Source: Batillaria attramentaria (taxonomy: Eukaryota; Mollusca; Gastropoda; Batillariidae). Taken from it: DNA of 64,000 nt. This document shows positions 54,291 to 64,000 of the stretch, one piece after another. A model generated the notes under the pieces. That model searched no databases, was not told the origin of the DNA, and saw only the letters and a program-made list of their open reading frames with translations. The stretch lies in assembly GCA_018292915.2 (NCBI GenBank), contig JACVVK020000542.1:262001-326000 (forward strand). The letters are read 5' to 3'. Position 1 is the stretch's first letter. Every line of letters starts with the position of its first letter. A program made the translations under genes and the position numbers.

Positions 54291-55754
54291 AATCTCCCCA
54301 GTAGAAAGAGTCAATGATACCGGGCAGTGCACGTCACAGATCACTTCCACGTCGTTCTCAGCATGAACAAAACTTACACGAACCATTTTTAGAGACAATA
54401 CTATTATTTCAAAGTGTAATCAAAGACGTATATATACTGTTCGGGGCCAGGGGGAGAGAAACTGGCCTAGAACAGGAGGGGGTAGATTCTGGGCCAGGGG
54501 GGGTAGAAACTGGACTAGGCCAGTTTAAACCTGGTGTAGCTTCTGGCCTAGGCCAGTTCCTGCGGGGTAGATTCTGGACGGGGTAGATTCTGGCCTGGTA
54601 CACCGGGATAGCCGCATAGTAAAGCGTTGGACTCTCAATGCTCGGGTCGTGAGTTCGTATCCCGGCTGGAGCCAAATGTTTGTGCTGGCCTTTTTCTCGT
54701 TGCCCCGTCTTTGATATCACCCTTACATGGTGGAAAAGGACGTTAAATTCCTAAACACCCACCCACCCTTATCTCGTTGTCCCGTCATTGGTATCACCCA
54801 TACGTAGCAGAAAAGGCGTTAAACCCATAAACACCCACCCATCCAATCGTGACATTATTTTTCGTGTTGTTGTTGTCGGTGATCGTCTCACACTGTGGAC
54901 TGAAGTCCAGTTCTGGCCACGGAAGCTGCTGTCTTCTCCAATTCTTGCTGGGCCCCTACAGTTCTACGTGTATAGTACATGTATTTCCGTTGGCCTCGTC
55001 GTCACCCTCGGCTGATGGCTTTACGAAGTAAAATCTGTGCCTTCGGAACCATAACCCTGACAGCGTTTACACGGTAACTCAAGCCCGTTCTGCTGAAGTG
55101 AAGTGCGGTTACAGCATGAGAGTCACCAAAGTACGGGCCACACTAACACTAACACAGTAACAGGTGTATTTATGTGTACATGGGTCAAGGACAACCAACT
55201 GACTCAGTCTGGATCATGGTTGATGTAATTGTATATGTAGAGGCGTGAGCCCCGGGGCAAACATTGATATATCGGCGTGGCGGCTAACAGCTTTCTTACC
55301 ATTTTAAGTAAGCGCTTCACTGGCGAGTTAGTCATAGGACGACAAAGAAAAATTACTGACAAAAACCGCAGCTGGGACGGATGAAACACACGAATTTGAT
55401 GAAACCACATCCGCAAATGCCGTTGTGTGTGTGACTGTGATTCAGTGAAATTGCGACTAGCCCACTCACTTTTGTTGCTCTCAGTTTTAATATCTGGGAT
55501 CTCCAGCGTTTTTCCTAGGAACCATAAAATAAGGAACGGATCCCACGAAGTCCGGCTACTCCATGTTAAAACATAACATTTATTCTGCACTGTCCTAACT
55601 TCAGGTCAGTAAAAAAAAAAAAAAAAATCTGCTTACATGTACCACTTTCAGACATTTCATGGGTTTGATTGTAGTACTGCAACTGTGTACTGAACTACAT
55701 TGTTTTTTTCTTGTCATTTACACAAGTAAACTAGAAAGGCAGAAGCCTCCACGG

Positions 55755-56240
55755 CTCCCTTGTGACGCAGGTCAAGGTCATTCACAAGAGTATGTATGTA
55801 AAGCTCTTATTACTATCCATTATCATGCCAAGTAAAGTGTCTCTGGCGCTCTGAGTCCTTGGCAATATTACAATTTTCCCCGAAACAGTTTGTATGGCCT
55901 TGACCTTTGGTCAAGGTCATTCAAATGAGACCTCATCAATGTTTATTATCATGCCAAGTCTAAAACCTCTGGTGTTTGTAGATTACGAGAAAATGCCAAT
56001 GTAAAATTTTCAAACAGAGAGCTTTAGTGACCTTGACCTTGAGTCAAGGTCATTCAAAATGATATGTTTTGAAAGGTCTTGCGGTTGTCTATCAGCATGC
56101 CAAGTTTGGTTGTCCCTGCTGTTTTGTAGATTCTGAGAAAATGACAACGTTAAAGTTTTCTGGACACACACACACACACCACACACACACACACACAGAC
56201 AGAGACAGACAGACAGACAGACGACGGAGGGTTAAAACAT
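55755..56240. repeat. Diverged tandem repeat with TCAAGGTCA palindromes
   Basis: Three units of about 130-150 bases each carry GGTCAAGGTCATTCA or AGTCAAGGTCATTCA, followed by TATCATGCCAAGT or ATCAGCATGCCAAGT. Two have an inverted partner (CCTTGACCTTTGGTCAAGG; TGACCTTGACCTTGAGTCAA). TCAAGGTCA is the extended half-site of NR5A/ERR nuclear receptors. The block ends in a CA/CAGA microsatellite and TACACAAGGGAGCC, the partner of CTCCCTTGTGACGCAGGTCA at its start. Confidence 0.65.
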
Positions 56241-56628
56241 AGACTCCCATTGTTACACAAGGGAGCCAAAAAGAAAAGAGAAAGAGCAGAGACAGAGAGA
56301 GACAGACAGAGAGAGCGATGTACCAACAACTGACTCACAAACAGAATGATAAATTTCAACAATTGTTTATTACACCATTTCACCTTGATGGACACTGCCA
56401 CCAGTGAAACAATCTGCAAAATGCTATGCACACATTCTATGAAAACATGAAAGTTTCGTACAAACAAAGCCTTCAGAGTTCCATTTGGCAATGAACAGTT
56501 TACAATCACTGTGTCACCACTCCAATACATGTATTCTACCATACCTATTGAAGACAAGCTTTATCAACACTTTGCTATCAAATAATTTCAAGCTTGATTA
56601 AGTGTTTCAGTTCTGAAACTGTCTCTTT

Positions 56629-57030
56629 TTAAGCAAATAAAAGCGACACAAAAGGGACAGAAACCACTTAACTTTGACAAAGGACGGCACAGGTCGACGT
56701 TTCGGCTTACGCCTTCTTCAGGACATAAACAAATGGGACATAACTTCAACAAACAAGCAAAAGGTAAACTCTGCGGACGTACTGACATACACGGCGCGGG
56801 AAAAAAAAAAAACAAGGGTGGGCGAGAACAGTTTTTGTTTTGTTTTGTTTTTTTTTTTCCCGCGCCCGTGTATGTCAGTACGTCCGCAGAGTTACCTTTT
56901 GCTTGTTTGTTGAAGTTATGTCCCATTTGTTTATGTCCTGAAGAAGGCGTAAGCCAAAACGTCGACCTGTGCCGTCCTTTGTCAAAGTTAAGTGGTTTCT
57001 GTCCCTTTTGTGTCGCTTTTATTTGCTTAA
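56629..57030. mobile_element. Long hairpin repeat with hammerhead-like core
   Basis: The left arm (56629-56812) and right arm (about 56847-57030) are nearly perfect inverses of about 185 bases (TTAAGCAAATAAAAGCGACA ... GCGCGGGAAAAAA), separated by about 35 bases. On the outward strands the arms read CTGAAGA, a GGC-GTAA-GCC stem-loop, then GAAAC in the left arm and AAAAC in the right arm. That order resembles the core of hammerhead ribozymes known in Penelope-like retroelements. Confidence 0.6.
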
Positions 57031-57493
57031 CTTGTAACCACTTCGCAAGTCATTACCGTTTCCGTTTCTATTTGTCTCTTTTTAGGTATTTGGTGGACTC
57101 ATACACTCCCTCCTCTTCGGCAGAGATGTAACCCAATCACATTAGAAAACAAAATTTACAAACATAAAGAATCAGCAAGAAACTCAGCTTTCTCATCACT
57201 TTTTTCTGTAACAAACTGTACATGTGTACCAAGAAAACCAAGCTTGAAATCTGCTTTTCAAACGGCTAGGAAAATCTTCAACCCTACCCCAATTCCTCAC
57301 AGGTAGAAAACTTGCACTTCCTCATACACCAAATGTGGGTGCTGGTGAAAAATAAAATGGCTCTAAGCGTCTGTAACCACATTCTGGTCTGAATGCAGCA
57401 TCCATAACCCAGCACGCTTTCCATGTCATTCCTAACCCCTAGTTGTTTGCACTCTGAGGCGAATCTTCATACACTAAAAGTTCACAAGAGGGG

Positions 57494-57547
57494 TCACCAC
57501 TTGAGCATCACGTTGTACTTGTCTGGGTTGTAGCCAGGGCGGTGGGG
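57494..57547 (-). pseudogene. Post-stop extension of NDUFA10 (conserved C-terminus after an in-frame TAA)
   Basis: After the TAA at 57550-57548 the same frame continues PHRPGYNPDKYNVMLKW to a TGA at 57496-57494. The PGYN motif matches the conserved NDUFA10 C-terminus (GRKYSPGYN in human), so the downstream codons look like former coding sequence. Confidence 0.7.
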
Positions 57548-60500
57548 TTACTTCACTTCTGGATGCTGCAAACAGAACGGGAAACAAAGGAAAGTATTAC
57601 ATAATGCAGGGATTAACATCCTAAAAATTGTAACAGTGAAAAATAATGAGAGGAAAGTCCCGACTGTGCTAACTTCTTGGGCAACTGGTGACTCAAAGTC
57701 AAAAGATTTCATTCCTTTCTACCCGATCGGGGTGTGGAGCAATGGACAAAGTAAAAGGGAAAAGGCATGCATTAATGGTGCAACAGTGACATTAACACAT
57801 ATATGATGGCCACACACAGACACACGCACACAGTATGTTACATTTACATTATTCTATTCATTTGATAAATTTCGCCAAATGCACTACATTTTTCTGTGGG
57901 TTTGAGGGATATTAGTCTACAAAAGTTAACGCAGGATATAGGCCTGTGGAAGTTGACAGGAATAAGAGTTTCTTCCCCCTTGCTGACACGGCAGACACTA
58001 CAAAAGAGAAATGTAGCTCGTCACCAAGGACACGTATGTTACATTTATTACAGAACCTCTCCTCTCTAGCAATGCCACCTCTTATTCCCTGCTCTGCTGC
58101 TAACCTGTGGTTACTGCATCCAAATTTTATAAGTGGTATGATGCACACACCAATCATAAAGGAAACATATTTTCCTTGTCCAAACCATGTTTTGTAAATT
58201 CTATAGAAAGACATTTATTACTGTTCAACAGGTTTGTCAACTGGTCTTGCAACTCATGCAGCATTCAGCGAAGTTCCCACTCAAGCTCAGATAGGAGCAA
58301 ACAATTGTGCTTACTCCTAATGTTCTGCAATTTCCTCTCATGTGGACTAGGTCTGTTACTATGGTTGGTGTAATGTGTCCAGCAGCCAAGAATAAATAAA
58401 TGTGGCCAATCTGTCAGGACTGAACATTGTTATAATCATGCAGGTCTAGTGCAGTGATGTGCCAAGGGCGAAGACATCGGTCAGAGTCCGATGAAAATTG
58501 TAAATGTCCCAATGCCTTGGGCCTTTCAGGACAAATGTAAAGCTTTGCTGCTGCAACCACCCGTGTCCACCGATTTCCATTTGATGCGGACATAGCAAAG
58601 TCAAAAGAGACTTTAGTCCCCTCCGCCCCCCCCCCCCCCCCCCCAATTAAAATGCATACACATTCTCTTTGAAACTATGCGTGGCGTTCGGTAGATATCT
58701 TGCAGTCTGCTGTCAAGGGCGTTTCAATCTGAACGATGCTTAGAGTATTCTTTTTCTTCAAGTCATTCTGGTCAATGGTTGTGTGTTGCTTGTGTGTGTG
58801 TGTGGGTGGGTGCATGGTTCACAGTGTGTGTGTGTGTGTTTGGGGGGGGGGGAGGGGAGGGGGGTCTGGGACACCATGTCCTATTGCATTTTGGTGTCCA
58901 GGACATTTTGTATCTCAAATCTGGGAACATCACTGATAGTGGCTGTCCCTTTCCCCCTGTGCCTTGCACACTGGGGCAGTCTCTAGTCGCTCATAATGGA
59001 GGGGCTGCTAAACTCCAACTAACCGAAAGTTACAAATGACATACACTCCAATATGTAACACTTCATTCTACATGAAATTTGTCTCCCTATCGGCCGATGG
59101 TTTCCAGCCAGTGATGTGCATACATCTATCAAAACGCATTAGGTGTCACTTCCTTCACACAGAAATCTTTCATGTATAATACATGTAGCAAGAAAGGTTT
59201 TCCGTGTGAAGGAAGTGACACCTTCACCTGGCTGAAACATGCCCTGTATGCAGAGCAGCAGCATGCATCAGCGACACCATGCAATTGTGAAAACACTGGC
59301 AACGTAAACTTCCCACTTACTTCTTCGACGATTTTCTTGTAGATGGGATAATCGTCGATGTGGACAATGAGTTCTGGCTGCATCATATGGCAAGGCCATG
59401 CTGAATCTGTTTTCCACCTGCCACTTCTTCGCCAGACTGGAAGACAAAGCAGACGAGCAATGAAGGATGAGTAAAAAACCAAACCAGTAAAACAACACGA
59501 TCCCACACACAACCTCCGTCAGCAGTTGCACAATTACTCCCAGATCTGCTGTCCACTGATGAAAGAAAGCGAAATTAAAAAAAAAAAACTAAAACAAAAA
59601 ACCCTCTTCTCTAAGTTATCTTAAAGCTTCTATGTTCATAACGCCACTGAGACCAATAACTATCTTTCACAGCTGTAAGACTGTTCCAGATAGAAGTATG
59701 TTTCATTTGGCCATTGCCCGTATTTGCGACTTTGTGGCTTCTACTATTAGAGAAATATGACTTTCTCTTTGAGCCTACAGTTCATTCCTGAACAGACTGG
59801 GACTCGCAAAATCATATAAAAATAGCAACCAATCAGTGCCATCTAGCTACTCTTCAGCCCGCAATGAAATAATGTTGTCTGCTCAGTGCAAAGTACACTC
59901 CTGGGACAACATATGCTGGCCAGAGTCACCACAATGGCTGCAGATGTTAAATTGTGACCCAAGTGACTGAATCACAGATGAAGCACATTTGATAAGAAAG
60001 TTTTCCACAGGCTGTTGTATGCATGTCATACGTACTGAGGCTTTAAAGAAACCCAACAAGAAACACAACCATCCCTAGTATTGCATCTGCCTCTCTCTCC
60101 CAAACTATTTTTTTAGTAAGTCTGTAAAATAACTACAGCGAGTTTGAAAAAAGGCTATTGTCTTTTGCCATTGCAAAATAAAACATCGCCATCATTATCC
60201 TCTCTGTTTTCACAGCACTCGCTTCACAAGTTGTCTCCCCTGAAGGCTAACCTGAGAAATTTCACAAAAGTTCCAGTTTCAGCTTTCCCCTTCATCCTAC
60301 ACTGAATAAGCGCCAAACAGACCCCTCCAGTTTTGCCCCATCCACAGGCTAAGGAATTTTTGAAGGGTAACCATGCAGACCAGCACAGCACAACTGCTAG
60401 AGCTAAGTTCCACCACTTGATAATTATGTGAAGGCAAATACCTGGTAAATACTTTGTTGAGCTGCTCGTTGAAGTAACGGAATTTTGACACAGAGAGTTT

Positions 60501-63500
60501 GTGTGCCACACACCTGGGCATCAGAACAGGCCATCTCCAAAATGCAAAGCACATTTAAAAACAACAACAACCAAAAAAAACCCAATGCTACTAAAAACAT
60601 ACTCCATTCTCATGCGGTTGAAGTCATCCTCGAACTCCGACTGCCAGTCCTTGAACTTGTCATCCTCATCGAATGGCTGCGTGTCAAGGTCACGTTTCTC
60701 CAGATCCTCAATGAGCTAAAGACAGAAGACCATAATTATATGCAAATTGTAATGCAAGCACTCCCAATCTTCATTTGAACAATGGTGTGTATTTTCGCTG
60801 CTCTCATACTGTCATACCCATTTTAAGTACACTCCAAAACACAAAGACTACACCCTTTTGGCACAAGCATTTCTCTCAGAATAGTTTCCTTTAATCATAT
60901 AACTTTCAGTAAGTCATTAAGTCTCTGACTAACTTCTATTTGAAAAATATCCGCCGTTTGTGTCTGCAGATACCTTGGACCCCCAGTTACCATACAACAC
61001 ACCGAGGCTTATTCTTTATTTCTAGTGGGAAGCCAGGACAGTCGATCGGTAAAGTGTTGAGAGTGGGTGGGTGTTTGGGAGTGTCACGCCCTTTTCCACC
61101 ACGTATGGGTGATACATGTTGCAAATAGTGGGCGACGAGAAAAAGGCCAGCACAAATATTTGGCCCAAGCCGGGATTCTAACTCACGACCCGAGCATTGA
61201 GAGTCCAACACTCTACCATTCGGCTATCCCGGTAGAGCGTTGGACTTTCAATGCTCGGGTCGTGAATTTGATTAACGGCTGGGGGCCTTTCAATCGTTGC
61301 CCCGTTTTCGATATCACCCATATGTTATGGAAAAAGACTTTCAGCCCTTAAGCTCCCATCCACCCTCTTTGTTTGTAGTGCAGAGATTTACTCCTCAATA
61401 TACATACATGTGAAATGTGAAAAATAACTGTATTGCAATTTGCATCACTTGAATTTACAACATTCATCAAGTATACCCACCATGTCCCAGTCAGGCAAGT
61501 CAACCATGTCAACTGTCATCACATCACTATACTTCCTGCAACAGACAACCAAACATTACACAGCCGGCACCGCAGGTACCGTAGTTCACGGGCCTGGTTA
61601 ACGCTGGGGGACTCATCACAGGAAGCATGGAGCGTGACGTGATCACACAGTCTTAAACTGCATGGCATCATTATACCATCATCCTCATGCACAATAATAA
61701 TAAAAATAAAATAAAAATAAAAAAATTGTCGCAGCTTTGGGTATTGCCAAAATCATAAATTTTATGTCTCAAATAAGTGTTTCACGGTAGGACCATTTCC
61801 ATTGAAAGATGCTCACAGAGACTGTGGGATGAAAACTTTATACATGCACCTGGCTAAAAACCTAACCAACTCACCTCATCTGGGGCAGGTATTTCTCTTT
61901 GTATGTGGTTTCCACAAGCTTCAGGAACTCATCTGTGATGATAGGGCTGCCCACTTCCCACAGCTGTCAAGCAAAAGAGAGAGCAAGAAAAGGACTCACA
62001 ACTATGAGTATATTGATACCAGAGAAAGCAAAACTAACAACCTACTGAAAAGAAGTATACATTATAATCATACAGTTGTTTTGTAAATTTATGTACACCA
62101 TACTCTGATCTCACGTTGGCACAAAGGACTGTAAAGGATGTCAAGAGAATGGGGAAATACCGGTAGTAATTAACAGAGCATGAATGTGTAACAGCAAAAC
62201 TCAGTAAGACGTTGCCTAAAATAAGAAAGTTTACTGAAATGAGAAGGTCAGTTGTTGTTTGTACATGAGACATGTTGGTGAAACAGAGACAAGTCCCCTC
62301 ACATTAGCACGCCTGGTGATCTGCTTACGAACGTAGTCCACAGGGGCATCCAGGTAGATGACAAGGTGAGGGCGCCACATCTCACAGATTGTGTTGTCAT
62401 AGACAAAATTGAGATACCTGAAAGCTGGAACAAGCAGGCAAGTTAAAAAAATTCAACCATGCGGTGGAAAGGTCCATCCAACCCCCCTCCCCCCACCCCA
62501 CATGGTCTGCAGACCAGAAAGCTGTACAGGATCAGAATTAACGTTACAAATCACACTTAAAACTCAAAACTCTAAGACTACCATATTGGCAGACATGGGC
62601 AGACACTCCAATGTGCAAAATCTCTCTTTCCCTACAGAAATTAACTTTCACTCTTCCTGATGGATTTTCCACTTTTCGATTTTTTGGGATACAGCTTGGG
62701 CAGGTTTTTCAGACGTGCAAAGAAAATGGTTAGGATGCTTCTTATGTTGGCATCTGGCTTGATTAAAACTTTTTCTCAAGCCCAAAATGACATGCAATGA
62801 TTTTTAGTTCAATGATACACTGATCTCGTTAGTGTACGATATTTTTTTGGCCCCTGTTTGAGGTAACGAGGTAAGAGACACTTTACAAGTTCAAACCATA
62901 CCTTCAGGTGACAGTTGACCCACTTTCCGCAGCACATTGTAGAAAACCGTGTGTGAGTAGACACCTCTCTCCATCACAACACCTTGCCCTTAGAAAAAGA
63001 AAAAGTATTTTATAACTAGAAATCAAAACTGACAGTGGATTTTAAACCCATGGGAGTCCACCTGACAAGTGAACTTTGTTGTTAGTGGTGCTTGATGCAG
63101 TTCACCACTGGCTACAAGTATTTACAGACTGCACAAAACACAATTTGAGAGCTGATTATGATCTGCAGTGGGAAATTTTCAGCTTTAGCATTATAATACA
63201 GTAAACGTTAGGAAGTTGATTATGATGGCAACCAAAATCAAATCTTGACAAGCTGCGATTGTAAATGAACAGGAACTTTATCTTCTGTCAATACAGGTCC
63301 AACATGGCACATCAATCATGAAAAAGTAAATCCGTGCAGCAGACTTGTGTCTGTCATATTCATGGCAATGGAATGTTTTGCTCAAGGAATAGCTGTACCT
63401 GTGTTGAGAAGATGCTCCAATGCCTGCGCATACTTCAAGAAGTGCTGCATATACATGGTCAACAGGGTCCGACCGAAATTCTTCAACATCAAAGGATGTT

Positions 63501-63939
63501 CCTTGTGCTCGTAAAATGTCTTTATGTCACAAAATTTCACCCTTGCTGGCAACTGTTCGTTCAGACTTCTTTTGTCAAAATTCTCGCCCGTAATGAACGC
63601 CTCAGTATCCTTGAAATCGGGGATGTACGCCATGTCAAATTCATGTGCGAGCTTTTGGGCGAACGCGGACTTGCCAACTGCAAGATTACCTTCTACGAGA
63701 ATGATCTTTGAGTTGTCGTCAAACCGTTTTCTCGTGTGGTCGAAAAATTGCCAGAATTCATTGTATGGGCGCTTCTTATATGGCCAGGGTGCGTATTTTC
63801 GTTCTGCCGGCTCTCCGTGTGTCGAGGTCAGGTGCGCAACCTGTGTAAGCCCTGGCAGCAGACGACTTGCATGTGGTAGAACAAGCTGCCGTGCATGCGG
63901 ATGCACAGAGCTAGCAGCTCTGGTGATGATCAGAGCCAT
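57548..63939 (-). CDS. NDUFA10: NADH dehydrogenase 1 alpha subcomplex subunit 10
   Basis: Nine exons on the minus strand: 63399-63939, 62902-62988, 62303-62424, 61875-61963, 61481-61535, 60603-60715, 60442-60513, 59321-59417, 57548-57565, giving 397 residues. NDUFA10 is an accessory subunit of mitochondrial complex I with a deoxynucleoside-kinase fold. The N-terminus (MALIITRAASSVHPHARQLV) is a basic presequence. The P-loop VEGNLAVGKS, ALEHLLNTGQGVVMERGVYS and RPHLVIYLDAPV fit the family. The start is the ATG at 63939; upstream sequence lacks another Met in frame. Exon 3 uses the acceptor TTGTTCCAG at 62425, which keeps frame. The exon 8 acceptor (GGCAG at 59418) is the least certain. The frame meets TAA after HPEVK, 17 codons before the expected end. 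Confidence 0.9.
61059..61232 (-). mobile_element. SINE family 1, reverse copy in NDUFA10
   Basis: The reverse complement reads CCGGGATAGCCGAATGGTAG, GTTGGACTCTCAATGCTCGG, GTGAGTTAGAATCCCGGC and a GGAAAAGGGCGTGACACTCC tail. It lies in the intron between exons 5 and 6 of NDUFA10. Confidence 0.72.
61233..61365 (+). mobile_element. SINE family 1, forward copy adjoining the reverse copy
   Basis: It begins at TAGAGCGTTGGACTTTCAAT and keeps the body (GTTGCCCCGTTTTCGATATC) and a diverged tail. With the copy on its left it makes a head-to-head inverted pair with no spacer. Confidence 0.68.
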
Positions 63940-64000
63940 CTCTGGACGTGCTGGATGTGACAAGTGTCTCAATGTCACAGAACGTCCGGACTGTTTCTCA

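Larger units (their letters stand above)
52533..54602. mobile_element. 2.07-kb TIR element with CCGG duplication, carrying LINE fragments
   Basis: The left end TGTAACAGGCCAGAATCTAC and right end inverse (TGTACCAGGCCAGAATCTAC on the other strand) define terminal inverted repeats of about 120 bases with internal repeats of GGCCAGTTTCTACCCCC. CCGG (52529-52532 and 54603-54606) flanks it. The interior carries decayed LINE coding fragments on the minus strand. The superfamily is not clear; TGTA...TACA ends with a 4-bp duplication have been described for Ginger-type elements. Confidence 0.6.
52523..54768 (+). mobile_element. SINE family 1 (inner), itself split by a TIR element
   Basis: The 5' end GGGGAACCGG at 52523-52532 resumes as GATAGCCGCATAGTAAAGCG after 54606 and runs to the CACCC tail at 54768. 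The break falls in the head, with CCGG on both sides of the intruding element. The inner SINE is flanked by the 14-bp target duplication of its own insertion. Confidence 0.72.
52431..54846 (+). mobile_element. SINE family 1 (outer), split by a nested insertion
   Basis: The 5' part is 52431-52522 (tRNA-like head to CTCGTTGTCC) and the 3' part continues at 54783-54846 (CGTCATTGGTATCACCC to the CACCCACCC tail). The split site carries a 14-bp duplication TTATCTCGTTGTCC at 52509-52522 and 54769-54782. The inserted unit is 52523-54768. Confidence 0.75.
57566..63398. other. NDUFA10 introns
   Basis: The introns are mostly AT-rich and unique. The largest (57566-59320) contains a poly-C run at about 58627-58644 and TG/G runs near 58796-58863. 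The intron between exons 5 and 6 contains an inverted SINE pair (61059-61365). No other gene is visible. Confidence 0.55.

Noticed and set aside
52430..54846. A host gene in the 53-54 kb block
   Set aside because: The frames match LINE-type motifs and lie inside a nested insertion defined by target duplications.

Overview
The window is eukaryotic and animal. It holds interrupted genes with GT-AG introns, no operons, dense simple repeats and many transposable-element remnants. The gene set (H2B, a METTL2/8-type tRNA methyltransferase, membrane dipeptidases, NDUFA10) and the repeat landscape (tRNA-headed SINEs, long CA/TG runs, a tyrosine-recombinase retrotransposon) suggest a marine invertebrate, most likely a mollusc. 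The mollusc placement is inference; no marker in the window proves it.

Layout. 1-1080 (minus): the 5' 360 codons of an unrecognised single-pass membrane protein that runs off the left edge. 2051-3000 (plus): a histone H2B variant with one intron. 4424-9362 (plus): a nine-exon METTL2/8-type tRNA m3C methyltransferase with a mitochondrial-type leader. 10388-20797 and 28676-48629 (both minus): two tandem ten-exon dipeptidase paralogues, called A and B here, with matching intron phases and all zinc ligands. 57548-63939 (minus): NDUFA10, with an in-frame stop just before the family's conserved C-terminus.

Between and inside the genes lie mobile elements whose ends can often be read directly: a Ngaro-type element with split direct repeats in intron 1 of dipeptidase B (39611-42861); a 528-bp hAT element with an 8-bp target duplication that still carries a BED-finger reading frame (50543-51070); a 516-bp long-TIR element with a 9-bp duplication (26467-26982); Harbinger-like elements flanked by TTA; a three-level nest of SINE, SINE and TIR element (52431-54846); a long hairpin with a hammerhead-like core (56629-57030); and a 1.3-kb imperfect palindrome upstream of dipeptidase B.

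The most unusual structural signals surround the splice sites of the dipeptidase pair: an array of about eleven acceptor-like units upstream of exon 1 of A, copied donor sites in intron 4, a duplicated piece of exon 6 with its donor, UG repeats at acceptors, and a 133-bp tract identical between the paralogues. The genes shown are not obviously in one pathway. The dipeptidases are a local duplication; METTL2/8 and NDUFA10 are housekeeping genes, with NDUFA10 and possibly METTL2/8 acting in mitochondria.
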